In this document: positions 43,644-56,075 of the stretch, one piece after another
Numbering within the stretch: position 1 is the first letter of the stretch
How the letters are laid out: every line of letters starts with the position of its first letter
Assembly (NCBI RefSeq): GCF_009730915.1
Contig: NC_052474.1
Location: 6,545,501 to 6,609,500 of the forward strand
DNA from: Dioscorea cayenensis subsp. rotundata
Lineage: Eukaryota > Streptophyta > Magnoliopsida > Dioscoreales > Dioscoreaceae
Direction: 5' to 3'
DNA: 64,000 bases
Program-made: the position numbers and the translations under genes
Notes under the pieces: generated by a model
Told to the model about the DNA's origin: nothing
Seen by the model: the letters and a program-made list of their open reading frames with translations, nothing else
Database searches by the model: none

Positions 43644-46600
43644 ATGGGTCTCCATTTTCATCTATTTATCCTCCTTCTGCTCCTCCTCTTCGTCTGCGGT
43701 AGCTCTGCCGAGCATGGCCGGGGTAGGCGCTACGACACCGGCATACTGAGCCGTGGAGCATTCCCGAAAGGTTATGTCTTTGGGACAGCGGCGTCGGCGT
43801 ACCAGGTGGAGGGCATGGCTCGGAAGGACGGTCGTGGCCCCAGTATCTGGGATAAGTTTGTTCACATCCCAGGTGCGAACAATCTAGCTAACCCTCATTC
43901 TTCGCCAGCAAACCAAATTCTTGTTTCTTTTGAGGTTATTTTGGAGTTTGGTTGCTTGATTGCTTGTTTTGTTTGAATTCTCTGATCTTTTTTTTTTGGA
44001 AAAATTAATAGGGGAAATCGCTAATAATGCTACTGCCGACGTTTCTGTCGACGAGTACCATCGCTACAAGGTTTGGCATGTTTTTTTTTTAAGTTTGGAT
44101 TTAATTGGATTTATTATTATTATTATTATCATTATTATTTTGAATTTAGGTGAGAGAGGGAGAGTTTGGTTTCTGATTTTAGGGCATTTTGGTTGTTCGA
44201 TATTACTGTGTGACCTTTTTCTTTTTTAATAGATATGGTTGATGGTTCAATAATGAAAGTATGCATTATTTGCGGTAAAAAAATGTTTTTTTTTTAATCT
44301 TGATTGGCATATTTATAGCATAAAAAGTGTAGATCTTTCAGTAAATAGTCTGTAAAAATGCTAAAAGTTGGTGGTGGCTTGACTTTTGAAAAGACAGACA
44401 TGGGCACATGATTTCCTGCCGACATTGCTGGCTTGTTTTTTATTTTTTGTCATTTTTTGTTTTGAGTCGCTGTAATCTTGTGCAATGTGCAATGATTGTA
44501 TCACTGTTTTTTTTTTCTTATGGGCAGGAAGATGTGAACATCATGAAAGAGATGAACTTTGATGCATATAGGTTCTCAATCTCATGGTCAAGGATCTTTC
44601 CAAGTAATCAGCCAGCTATGTTTGCTAAATATAACCTGGTCTTTTTAGTTTAACAACATGAGATTTAAGTTTGTTTTACTTGACTTTTGTTGTAGATGGA
44701 GTGGGGAAGGTGAATCTAAAAGGGGTTGCTTATTATAATAGATTGATAGGCTACATGCTGAAGCAAGGTTATAAATTTGGAAATTACAAAAGTAATTTTT
44801 ACCCGTTTTATATCTAAATGCTACTTTATTCATTGTTAACACCAGGCATTACTCCATATGCAAATCTCTACCACTACGATCTCCCAGCAGCACTTGAGGA
44901 GAAGTATAAAGGCTTGTTGAGTCCCCAAGTTGTGTAAGTTTGTTTGTCCTTTTCTATATGGTTTGTTTTTTCTTGTTTTTGATTCTTATTCTGTGCCCCT
45001 CTCAGTGACAGCACACTTCTTTTCTTGTCCATTATATGTTTTATGGATGGTACTATTGTCATTGAACTACAGAGAATTTATTGATAACCGAAACACAACC
45101 ACTACATAAATTCCACTTGTCGGTTAAATATTCCTACTTTTTAGACTGAGTATAATAAGGTATGAGAGATCAACAAAAACAAACTAAAGGGGCGCTTTTT
45201 AGTATTATTTCATTTAAATACCATCATATCACGTGCTTTAGTTTCTATTACCTTGTGTAACGTTACGTTTATTGAATATTCTTTCCATATAGAGAGGACT
45301 TTGCAAATTACGCAGATTTCTGTTTCAAAACATTTGGAGATAGAGTGAAGAATTGGTTTACATTTAATGAGCCAAGGGTGGTAGCAGCTCTTGGATATGA
45401 TGATGGTAAATTCGCCCCTGGAAGATGCACAAATTGTTCTGCAGGAGGCAACTCTGCCACAGAACCATATATTGTTGCCCATCATCTCATACTGTCTCAT
45501 GCTGCCGCTGCTAAGAGATACCGTGAGAAGTATCAGGTTGGTTTCATTTTTAAGTGTTGTATATTATCAAAGAAGTAAAGTTGCTAAATTTTTTTAGCCC
45601 AAATTTTATATTGATATTTGGATACAATGCTAACATAAGCTGAACATTTCTTATAAAAAATTAACCTCCTTTCTCACTGGGGACTTGCTATCTTGTGATC
45701 ATGATCTTGGGATTTGGAATTAATATATGCACTTGGTGTATTTGCTGCATTACTTGTGAAAGTTTCAGATTTTGCATGGTGGAGTTTATATGATGGATTG
45801 AAATTAATCTTTTTATGGTCTCAGAAAAATCCTACGAGGGACTAATAGTTATATTCTTGCTGTATGATTCTTGCAGGCTGAACAGAAAGGTAGAATTGGA
45901 ATCCTTTTGGATTTTGTTTGGTATGAACCGCTGAGTGATTCCAAAGCTGATGAAGCAGCAGCTCAGAGATCAAGGGACTTCCACTTGGGATGGTGATTTC
46001 CACTACTTTGAGTTATGAATCTAGCTATACAAAGTTGTAGAAATATATTTTTATCTGGTGATGTTTGGTGCAGGTTTCTTCACCCCATCATCTATGGTGA
46101 ATACCCAAAATCAATGCAGATGATTGTAAAAGAGAGGCTTCCCAAGTTCTCACCAGAGGAAGTCAAGATGGTGAAAGGCTCCACTGACTACGTGGGTATC
46201 AACCAATACACAGCTTACTATATGTATGCTCCCCAAGTTCCTCTGCCTACCGCCGTTCGCTACCAGTTAGACTGGAATGCTGGATTTGCTTGTTAGTTCT
46301 TTAGCTCCAATATAAGATTTTTAAAATCCATGCATAAAACTCTGTTAATTTTTTTTTTTTTTTTAATTCTGCTGAATTTTGCAGATGAGCGCAATGGTGT
46401 GCCAATTGGACCAAGGGTACGTAATAATTAATACTCTTCTTATTAACATTAGATTATTTATTAGTTGGTCTTATGCATGAGCCATTGTCTAGATTGAACT
46501 AATACCAAACTAATTTGCAGGCACACTCTGAATGGCTTTATATTGTTCCCTGGGGGATGTACAAAGCTGTGACATATGTTAAGGAGCATTATGGCAACCC

Positions 46601-46988
46601 AACTGTGATTTTATCTGAAAATGGTATAAAAATGAGAAACGAACTGTTTTATTGATCATTCAACTACACAGAAATCATCATCTCTAACTCACTGAAAATG
46701 CCATGAATAAGTGCAGGAATGGATGATCCAGGCAATGTCACTCTCCGTGTAGGGTTGCATGACACAACAAGACTGAACTACTATAGAAGCTACATTACCG
46801 AACTCAAGAAGGCAATTGATGATGGGGCCAATGTGATTGGATACTTTGCTTGGTCTTTGCTTGACAACTTTGAATGGAAATCTGGCTACACATCACGTTT
46901 CGGTCTGGTGTACATAGACTACAAGAACCTCCGGCGTTACCCAAAAATGTCAGCTTACTGGTTCCGGCAATGGCTTAACAAGAACTGA
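43644..46988 (+). CDS. Beta-glucosidase/beta-mannosidase, glycoside hydrolase family 1 (BGLU44-like)
   Basis: Eleven exons: 43644-43872, 44012-44070, 44528-44603, 44696-44767, 44846-44933, 45293-45536, 45877-45992, 46074-46291, 46385-46416, 46521-46623 and 46717-46988; 502 residues. It closely follows Arabidopsis BGLU44 and rice BGlu1-type enzymes, retaining beta-glucosidases that hydrolyse beta-glucosides and mannosides in the cell wall or apoplast. A signal peptide (residues 1-22, [13 protein letters not shown]) precedes [18 protein letters not shown]. The acid/base Glu is in NWFTFNEP (exon 6), the nucleophile Glu in ILSENG (exon 10), and the glycone pocket WSLLDNFEW (exon 11). Sequons NNAT and NCS are present. 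The 13-exon GH1 gene layout is slightly reduced. No defects seen. The true substrate cannot be told from sequence. Confidence 0.96.
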
Positions 46989-47244
46989 ACCACTTCAGGA
47001 GCCACTATGAATTGCCTCTGTTTCTATCCTCTTGTAGTTGTACTAGTTGGATGGTTAGTGAGTTTTGCATAACTGCAAACCTTGATGAGCTTTAAATTTG
47101 ACTGTCTACTTCTACGGTTAATAAAAGAGAGGAAACTTTCAAGTCTCAACTGGATTGAATTTATTTTTTTTTAAATGGATAAATCATAGCTTTGTTAAAA
47201 TCAATGAAATGAAACGGTGTGGGTGGGAGGTAATTGGTCCATGT

Positions 47245-47284
<40 letters not shown>

Positions 47285-47364
47285 AAAGGCACTTCATAGA
47301 TGGTAATAGGTCAAAAGTTGAAAATATCATTAATATGTATGTATATATATATATATATATATAT
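46989..47364. other. 3' flank with TAA and TA microsatellites
   Basis: Contains the probable 3' UTR of the beta-glucosidase gene, a (TAA)n tract at 47249-47282 and a (TA)n tract at about 47341-47363. Confidence 0.6.
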
Positions 47365-48145
47365 GTCTGTTTGGTTATCAGGAGTGGATTGGGGGAGGAG
47401 TGGAATAGGAGTGAGATGAGAGGGAGTGGAGTAGGAGTGAGAATGAAGAATGTGCTTGGTTGATAAAGATTGAAGAGTGTACTTTATTGGGAATGAGAAA
47501 AAGTAAAGAAAGTAAATATGATAAGATGACATTTATGCTATTTATTCAAATGAATATTATGTAAATTGAAAAAAAATAAATTAATTGTTATAAATAAATA
47601 TTTCAAATTTTTTGTTAATATCATTAGTAATTAATTAACTATAATAAATAACTATATCAAATTGATAATTAATTATATTTTTTAAAATAATTAATTATTA
47701 ATTAATTAACTATAATAAATAATTAGGTAATGAAGAAATATAATTAATTAATTATTATAAATAAATATTTAACTATAATTATTAGTTATTATTATTTCAT
47801 TTTAATTATTAATTATTATTAAATTATCAACTTAATTATTATATTTAATTAAATTAGTATTATTTAATTAATAATTATTGTTAAAATTAATTAATTAATT
47901 ATTATCTAAATTAAATTATTATTTTAATTATTAAATAAAAGGACAAATTAGTCATTATCCCCAAGGAGTGATGGAGGAGTGGAGCAATCCCCCCATTTTG
48001 GGGGGGATTGCTCTCTCCCCACTCACTCCCCACTCACTCCTCATCCACTCCCCTCTCACTCCCACTCATGATCATCCAAACAAAAGCTTGGATTCACTCC
48101 CCTCCCACTCCCACTCCAATCTTGTGAACCAAACACTCCCTAAAT
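47365..48145. mobile_element. G-rich-ended MITE (~780 bp)
   Basis: The left end (CTGTTTGGTTATCAGGAGTGG...GGGGGAGGAGTGGAA) is the inverted counterpart of the right end (CACTCCCCTCCCACTCC...TTGTGAACCAAACACTCCC). Both ends are reiterated GGAGTG(A/G); the middle is TTAATTA-rich. Looks like a PIF/Harbinger-like or hAT-like MITE. An inner CCCCCCATTTTGGGGGGG hairpin lies at 47990-48008. Target duplication not established. Confidence 0.65.
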
Positions 48146-48235
48146 CTTTAAGACATCTCACCAACTTTCCCCTACCAGACTCAATTTTTTAAACAAATAT
48201 AGTCGCTAATTATTTTGTGAATAATATAATATAAT

Positions 48236-49235
48236 NNNNNNNNNNNNNNNNNNNNNNNNNNNNNNNNNNNNNNNNNNNNNNNNNNNNNNNNNNNNNNNNN
48301 NNNNNNNNNNNNNNNNNNNNNNNNNNNNNNNNNNNNNNNNNNNNNNNNNNNNNNNNNNNNNNNNNNNNNNNNNNNNNNNNNNNNNNNNNNNNNNNNNNNN
48401 NNNNNNNNNNNNNNNNNNNNNNNNNNNNNNNNNNNNNNNNNNNNNNNNNNNNNNNNNNNNNNNNNNNNNNNNNNNNNNNNNNNNNNNNNNNNNNNNNNNN
48501 NNNNNNNNNNNNNNNNNNNNNNNNNNNNNNNNNNNNNNNNNNNNNNNNNNNNNNNNNNNNNNNNNNNNNNNNNNNNNNNNNNNNNNNNNNNNNNNNNNNN
48601 NNNNNNNNNNNNNNNNNNNNNNNNNNNNNNNNNNNNNNNNNNNNNNNNNNNNNNNNNNNNNNNNNNNNNNNNNNNNNNNNNNNNNNNNNNNNNNNNNNNN
48701 NNNNNNNNNNNNNNNNNNNNNNNNNNNNNNNNNNNNNNNNNNNNNNNNNNNNNNNNNNNNNNNNNNNNNNNNNNNNNNNNNNNNNNNNNNNNNNNNNNNN
48801 NNNNNNNNNNNNNNNNNNNNNNNNNNNNNNNNNNNNNNNNNNNNNNNNNNNNNNNNNNNNNNNNNNNNNNNNNNNNNNNNNNNNNNNNNNNNNNNNNNNN
48901 NNNNNNNNNNNNNNNNNNNNNNNNNNNNNNNNNNNNNNNNNNNNNNNNNNNNNNNNNNNNNNNNNNNNNNNNNNNNNNNNNNNNNNNNNNNNNNNNNNNN
49001 NNNNNNNNNNNNNNNNNNNNNNNNNNNNNNNNNNNNNNNNNNNNNNNNNNNNNNNNNNNNNNNNNNNNNNNNNNNNNNNNNNNNNNNNNNNNNNNNNNNN
49101 NNNNNNNNNNNNNNNNNNNNNNNNNNNNNNNNNNNNNNNNNNNNNNNNNNNNNNNNNNNNNNNNNNNNNNNNNNNNNNNNNNNNNNNNNNNNNNNNNNNN
49201 NNNNNNNNNNNNNNNNNNNNNNNNNNNNNNNNNNN
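48236..49235. other. Assembly gap, 1000 N
   Basis: Exactly 1000 undetermined bases, the usual placeholder for a gap of unknown size. It removes the middle and 3' part of the peptidyl-tRNA hydrolase gene. Confidence 1.
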
Positions 49236-50440
49236 TTTTAGTAAGATATGTGGGACTTCCTACAGACTCACCACTTGCATTCATAAAAGTTTGTGGTTTA
49301 GCAAGCATAACGGGGCATCACCAATGAAGCCTACACTGAAATAAGCACAACAAATTCTACAAATAAGCTAATATAAAAACACCTATATGTAGTTTATTAT
49401 GTTTATATGATCAATAATGTGGAAATCAAGCATGCCAACACACTTCATTTTAAAACCTAAAACTTTTTTGTTCCCATCAGAATTAGTGTGGCCAAAGTAA
49501 TGTTGGAAAAAGAATATATCATTCAAATAAGATCTTGGTGTGCTAGCACCTACAACTCTGAATGGAGTCTCAAGAGAAAAACAGCAAATGCAGAAGCAAG
49601 ATAAGACCTTTTTCAAACAATGCTTTGAAGCGTATGGTGCTCACAGATATCCCTTCAGCTTCAGCTATGGCATCTATCATCTCAAAACCAACCTGAAGTA
49701 TATCCATTGAAACAATAGAAAGAAAAATGTATACAGGTTAGCTACTCTAAAATGGAAACGCTGGAATACTGTCATAATAACATAACCCATTATTACCAAC
49801 ATCCTAAAGCCTATATTTTTATCCTGAAGACAAATATCTAGAACCATCCATCCAGATCTCTAACCGAGAAATTCCAAAATAACACAACGTGGGGAGTTGT
49901 AGACAAAGGATTTCTCTAAAATTTAAGTCGTAATTGTCATGATAAAGAGGTCAATTAGATATTATTATCTAAAAGATTGCAACTTTCTAAGACTAAAGAG
50001 AACAATAGGAATAGACATTATTGAAGAATTATATATATATATATATTTAACAAAAAACATTGTTTGAGTTCAGAACTAATGCTCTTCTCACAATCCTAAT
50101 ACAACTCAACCCACCAAATAATTTCATGCTTGAATTTCCAATTCTTGAAAAACAGAAAGAGCGCAATCAACTAAATGATTCTAATATTTCTAGCACAAAT
50201 CCGAAGATAAGAATATCTCACATTATAGCGAGTCCCGGTATACATCTTGCCAGGATTCCCAAGGCCTACGAGCAACCATGGCTTGGATTTGGACTGATCG
50301 CTGGTGGAGGATGAAGCGGAGGCGCTGAGCGGTGGCGAGAGGAGCATGAGCTTAGTCCCACGGCCGAAGCTGCGCAAATTATGAGCTGAAGGCAATGGAG
50401 ATCGAAGCCCGTTCAGCAACGACGACGCCCCCAGCATCAT
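49236..50440 (-). CDS. Peptidyl-tRNA hydrolase, organellar (bacterial Pth type), 5' part only
   Basis: Pth cleaves peptidyl-tRNA released from stalled ribosomes. Exon 1 is 50222-50440: a Ser/Ala/Leu-rich transit peptide, then KPWLLVGLGNPGKMYTGTRYN with the conserved GLGNPG and the Asn of the active site. Exon 2 is 49608-49692 (VGFEMIDAIAEAEGISVST, then RFKALFEKG). Exon 3 starts at 49330 (FIGDAP) and continues VMLAKPQTFMNASGESVG before the gap. Between FIGDAP and VMLAKP the sequence CCCCGTTATG is one G short of the expected frame, giving a frameshift near 49311. The rest (the DDLDLP and GGHGGHNG regions expected from the family) must lie in the gap. The frameshift next to a gap may be a sequence error. 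Confidence 0.9.
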
Positions 50441-51380
50441 CCTTCTCTTCTCTCCTATTAAATCCTATAAAAAGACACTGGAAGGGGCTGACGATCATGT
50501 TTTTGATAAAACCCTTGACTTATTTAATTTTTCAAAAAACTCCTTAGATTTCATTTATATGTATATATATAATTAATTCCTTGAAAGGCTTGAAATAATA
50601 ATAATAAGGGAAAAATTCTTGTTCACCCACTAGTAATTTTCAAAAACTTCCCAAAAACCCCTCACTACTTTTTACCTAGGACAAATTTGTCGTTAGTGTT
50701 TAAATCTTCCTACTCACTAGTTCACTTCAATGGGTCACGTGCTTGAAATCCCATTTTGGCCACGAAAAATGAGTGGGAAAGGAAAGCTGAAATCACATCA
50801 GTGTCGACCTTTTGAGAGGGACTTCTGCTTGGTTTTACGATAGGCAAATGCGAGGAGTTACATTCGTACATTTGTTACTCTCGTTTTCATACATGATATA
50901 TATAAATCGGTTTTCTCGAGCAGGAAAAGTAAAATTGATTTCCAGTCGGATTGGTCGAGTCGCACTTCATCTTCAAATGAGGTCATGAGTCGATTTTAGT
51001 TTATCGGCGGGCAGCATGTACCATTGTCGTCCTTCTCGTTTATGGTTGTAAAGTTGTATTACGGCGAGAAGAAACAGATGAAATTCTGATGAGTTCAGTT
51101 TTCGTTTGTAAAAGTTCTTTGCGTTTATGGTTATCTATTTGTATATTTTAAATAATGTTTAGCTATTTGCTATTATCCGTTTAAATATTTTACTAATATG
51201 TTTTAATAATTGTCATATCAGATTTTAATACTTCCCGATCTCAGGTTTAACATTATCTTTACGTGTATAACTATTCGTAAGCGTTTAAATTCTGAAAGTC
51301 TCTAGCGTAAAGCGGTGATCTTTTCGTTTGATCGATCGATTGTTGGCATGTGCGCGTAGCGGTGCGTGAGGTTATGGTAT

Positions 51381-51421
51381 CCGTGCGTAAGAATTAATGG
51401 CGCATTAATTCTTATACGCGG
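51381..51421. repeat. Short hairpin inside the MULE-like island
   Basis: Arms CCGTGCGTAAGAATTAATG and CATTAATTCTTATACGCGG pair almost perfectly around a 3-nt loop. Role unknown. Confidence 0.6.
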
Positions 51422-53789
51422 TAATATAAATTTCGAACGCGATTCGTTCTCGTCGATCGATATCGGCGACATTGTCGTTTAACTTTTCGGATCACGAAGA
51501 GTCAGCCTGTGTGGACTTCGGCAACGTAAATAACCGGAAGAACCCTCGCGTGGACGACCACTCCTCGTCGTCCTCATCATCCTCCTCCTCCTCCTCCCTC
51601 TTCCTCCTCTTCCAGCGGACCAATGGCTCTATCTCGAAAGGATGTTTACGTGAGCCTTCTTCCTTATCTTGAGAATCGATTAGCCGTAATCACACGAACT
51701 AGTTAAACTATCTTTTTCACCTGAGTCAGAGTCCTCTCAATGGTGCACGAATCGGATTCTCCGGCGGTGGATGGCGGGAAAGCAATTAAGAGAGCGTTTC
51801 GACTAGGTATGAAAAGAAAAGTTTTCACGTGTGCGTGATTGCGGAGATTCTCTGTAGGAGGAGATCGTGAAACATCCTTTAAAAGGGCCAGATTTGACGT
51901 TTACCACTTGAGACTTTCATTGCGTTAAAGAAAATGGCGTCGATTGTACTCTAGTTATTACGTTACGTGTTTAACTACTCCCGGGATCGATGCGTTTAAG
52001 TCCTACCATGACACGTTTGATTAATAGTCGTTTTCGTGAATGTGTGTTGTTTAACCTTTTTAATGTTGTGCGTTTCTGCGGTTCGAGTTGATCGCGCTTG
52101 TTATCGCGGCCGTGGAGCATTCGAATGTCAGACACTTGTTTTCACGTTATCACGAGGGTCAGTCGTGAGTGTCGAAAGTCCAGGCGAGGACGTTGTAAAT
52201 GTTGTAAATGTTGTAAATCTTTGTAAATGTTGTAAATGTTAGTAAATCTTTTATAAATAAAAGCGAAAGCAATCGTGTTGTTGTGAACTACGAAATTTAA
52301 AGCAGAGACCTAGTAAAAAACAATGTGGGAAACAGCGTCATTGTAAGCAATAGAAAAAGTTAAACAATACTTTCGAGTTACTCTTTAATGATAATGCAAC
52401 GGTGTTTAAGAAAATACGTAAATATGTTTAAGCGGTGACCCGGGAGGTACCCATCTAGCGGCCGATGTCGAGTAAAGCATTGATTTAAAGCGATAGCATA
52501 TTATTTACATGATATAGACTTTTGAGTTAAAAGCAGATTAACCGTTATTTTAAACACTATATGTATCGTTTAAACATAAAAAGCTAGACGTTTCTACGGA
52601 GACTCATGTTGAGTTGAGAACTTTCATTCGACGATCGGACAGACATGTCTTCCCTCACTGACGATGACATATATTTCGCTCTTTGCCCTTTAGGGATGGA
52701 GGGAAAAATACGCCCGATCGACATCCGCGTCTAATCCCTCTGTGCATACTGACTGTGCATTTTTGTTTTGCGATTCGACTGCTACATTTGTTCTTTACAT
52801 CTTCTACTTCTTCTTACGTCGTCTTCGTTTTGTTCTTCATTTCATTAGGTTTGTATACGATTTGGTTTCGACCGATATATTATGGAGAGTTTTTGTGGTA
52901 TTGCTAGATTCGACGGGGAGGGAAGAGTACTAATATTCACGGCTCGAACTTCTTGGGGATGGTGTTAGTGAGATATAGTGATGGGGTCTCAGTTTCTCTT
53001 ATCGGGGTTAAGTTCATCACACAGAGATGGATATAAAAGCGGTTTACCCCGATAGAAAGCGATGTTGACTTCCATCGGATGTCACGTCCACTCCATCTTC
53101 AAAATGGTCTGTAGTTGATCTTGTGATAGGTAGAGACGGAAAATGTGCTCATTCGCTGATCCTAATGAAAAGCGAGGGTTTTACTCAGATTTGTAGAGTT
53201 CCTTTTTCTTTTAATTATTTCAGGTTATGCAGGGAATTAGATTTATTGTTTAAATATGTCAAAAGTCATTTGGTTAACATATTGTCACTAGTCCTTTTAC
53301 GTTATTAGTTAATTGTTTAAGTATTTAATTTAACGTTTAACTATTTAGTACATTATCGCTTAAACATTATATTCTCAAAAGCTTAACATATTGATCTTTT
53401 CATTTTGGTGGAAGTGTTGGCGAGGGTGGGATTACGCGAGGTGCTCCCATTCGTCCCCTGGGGACCACGACGGTGTGGGATGTCTTACTTCCTCGTCGGA
53501 TCATTACTGAAGTGTTGTCGTTGGATATTGGTCGACGTTTTGGCGAGTGTCGAACATTTTCGAGGATGTACTTGAAATCGTCTGATCAAAAGAGAATTTT
53601 GACTTCAAATTCGCAAGAGCGAAAAACGTCGGGTGATTTGTGGAATGCTTGACTGCCGATGGTTGTCGGTTCGAGCGTCATGCATCAAAAGAGTAGTAAC
53701 AAAAATACTTTTCGGAATCAAGAGCAATCAACCCGGCACACACTTGCGGTGGTGGCGTAGGTTCGGCGTCGCATCGAAAGCGTCGATGG

Positions 53790-55440
53790 GTTAGCGCTCG
53801 AGGTGATTCGGAAGCTCGAGGACAGTCCCTTGTCTGAGGCCATCGACGTTCGGAAGGACATGTTGCGAACATGGTGTCCACATACCATACTAGCAGGCTT
53901 GGTTGGGAAAAGAGCATGCCGGGTGGTCCTCGTGGCGGTGACATCTCCAGCTATGATGTTTGCTGGTATGTGGATAAAAATGTGAGGCAGAATCCGGCGG
54001 CGTTGCGATCGTGGAGAGAGGCGGTGATCGTTTTAAGCGTGCATTCTTTTCTGTGCGTGTATTGTGGGATTCGAGGGCTTGCGGGCACTGCTGCTTTTCT
54101 CGATGGTACCCGGCCTCCTTGGAAAATATCGGGTACACTCTTTGGGTGCCCAGCGAGGAAAGATAGTAACGATGGTTTTTCCGCGTCGCCTTCGGTATAG
54201 TCGAGCAACTGAGACCCGAGTGCAGATTGGACTTGGTTAAGCTATCTAAGTTGGGCGATGCCTTATCACGAGGGTGGAGATTATCAGCTGAGATAATTAC
54301 GCTTCGTGTCGAGACGAGTCGAGGGCCTTGTGGTATGATTGCGAGAGTACTTCCTTCTTAGCGCGTGCGTCATGCTTCGACAGTTTGGAGGCGATTTTAT
54401 GAAAAGCCAGATGTCGGACTTGGGGAAGGCGTTGAGGGAGTGAGTCTTGGTCTATATGCCTAGCGATTCGCGGGCATCCACGGCTAAAGATTTCGATAAT
54501 CTCGTGTAGATGAGCTGCAGTAGCCATGCTCAGCTGACTCATATCTTGGTTGATTATACGTCGGATATGGCACATTGGTCGAGATTGCTCTGTTCGGGAG
54601 GTGATCGTTGGGGTGAGATGTATTCGAGCGTCGTCGAGTCGTTCGATGCTTGGATCAAGGAAGCTATCGTCATTCTACCGTGTGGCGAAAATGGTCGACT
54701 CCATGAAAGAGTCTGCAGAATGTTGATTTACACTTAACATTTAGTATTACCCTTTAAACATTCTCAATCTTTGTTTAATTACACTTTTCTGACTTTAAAT
54801 ATTAATCATTTCGTTTATTTAATTACAATAATGTTTAAACATGTTGTGAATTATTTAACCATCATGTCTTTGTTTAACCTTATTTGCGGGTTGAGTTGAT
54901 GCGCATGTTATGTATACGCGTGGCAAGCGAGCGAAATGGGAGACCTACTTATGACGCAGACATCGTTCGGAGTTAGAGATCATTGTTGAGGATGAGTCGA
55001 AATCTTACGTGTTGGTCGTTGTGTCGATGATCGTACTGAAGTGATTGACGATGCAGCGACTCCGTGGATCTACGCCATCGGAACTTGTCGTGTCGAAGGT
55101 GGCGAAGTTTATGGTATCCTTGCAAACGTGCTTTGCGCGGCCAGAATATGCAGAGCGAGCGCTAGCGTACATGCGATTTATGAGCGGGTACTTCAGCGTC
55201 GACAATTACAAGCTGGCGTACAATGAAGCTATATTCCCATGTACGGCGATAGCGAGGCCTTCGAGGCCCGAAATCGTGAGCACGTTTGCGACCTGCTATG
55301 ACTAGAAGGCGGCTGGTGCGCAGGCGAAAAAGGATCGAGTCCATGGCGTTTGATGTCCACTGAGTTACATTGCGGTCACGCCGAGGATCCGGTCATGATC
55401 CAGCGATCTTGCTATGCGCCATCGCCACTAAGCGTTGTTA
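53790..55440 (+). pseudogene. MULE (MuDR-type) transposase pseudogene with SWIM finger
   Basis: Collinear plus-strand matches, spread over frames, to plant MULE transposases. 53800-53935: VIRKLEDSPLSEAIDVRKDMLR and the AGLVGKRACR region (usually AWLGKEHAR). 53940-53990: DISSYDVCWYVDKNVRQNPAA. 54020-54180: DRFKRAFFCACIVGFEG and LLGKYRVHSLGA, the DDE-core start. 54600-54700: GDRWGEMYSSVVESFDAWIKEA. 55070-55140: the SWIM-like CRRW...CK. 55178-55234: SGYFSVDNYKLAYNEAIFP. 55300-55400: PAMTRRRLVRRRKRIES and a decayed CCHC. Stops and shifts throughout make it inactive. Confidence 0.82.
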
Positions 55441-55509
55441 ATAAAGCCAAGCGATGACAGGGAAACATTGTGTATTTATAGCAATTGAATGATATTTGCA
55501 CGGAGGCGT

Positions 55510-56075
55510 TGTTATTTTAAAGCGGATCTGCCAGTAATTTGAAATATTTCAGGCGATGTTTTAAACGATATATGGTATATTTTAAACAATGAAGCGGAAA
55601 TGTACACAACCTCTGACGTAAATTAAACAATGAAATGAAAGTCGAATGAAATTTAACACCTTGCCTACAATTGAAAACAAAACAAAATTTACATTGAGAT
55701 ATACAAGTTGAGTTCCTTGCAGAAAACAAACAATGAATTGAATTGTGTATTGATGAAGCTGACTTTCCATATTTAGTTAAAGCAATAAGTGCGTTCATTT
55801 AAGCAGAGAAAGTGTTATTTTAAGCGGGTGCACGTAATTTGAAATATTTAAAGCGATGTTTAAGCGATATATACTATATTTAAACAATGAAAGTGAAATG
55901 TACACAATCAGTGAGCGTAAATTAAACAATGAAATAAAACCCAGATGGAATTTAACCGCTTTACTGATTCGAAAACAAACAAAAATTTACATTAAGATAT
56001 ACAAGTCGTGTTCTTGAACACGAAAACAATGAATTGAATTTGTCGATTTACATTTGAAAACAAAATTGGCGGGTC
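55510..56075. repeat. Tandem duplication with ~300-bp period
   Basis: GTAATTTGAAATATTT occurs at 55534 and 55834, followed in both by GCGATGTTT, ATTAAACAATGAAAT, ACAATGAATTGAATT and intervening collinear sequence with about 20 percent divergence. It lies at the 3' side of the transposase pseudogene. Confidence 0.8.

Noticed and set aside
43960-44229. Hydrophobic 89-codon frame in the beta-glucosidase gene
   Set aside because: Runs through exon 2 and flanking introns out of frame; explained by the GH1 exon structure.
48181-49308. 375-codon open frame on the minus strand
   Set aside because: It is open only because it crosses 1000 undetermined bases; only its first codons belong to a real exon (peptidyl-tRNA hydrolase).
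53678-54208. Overlapping minus-strand frames (82-88 codons) in the transposase region
   Set aside because: They are complements of the degraded plus-strand MULE transposase core, which has collinear family motifs.
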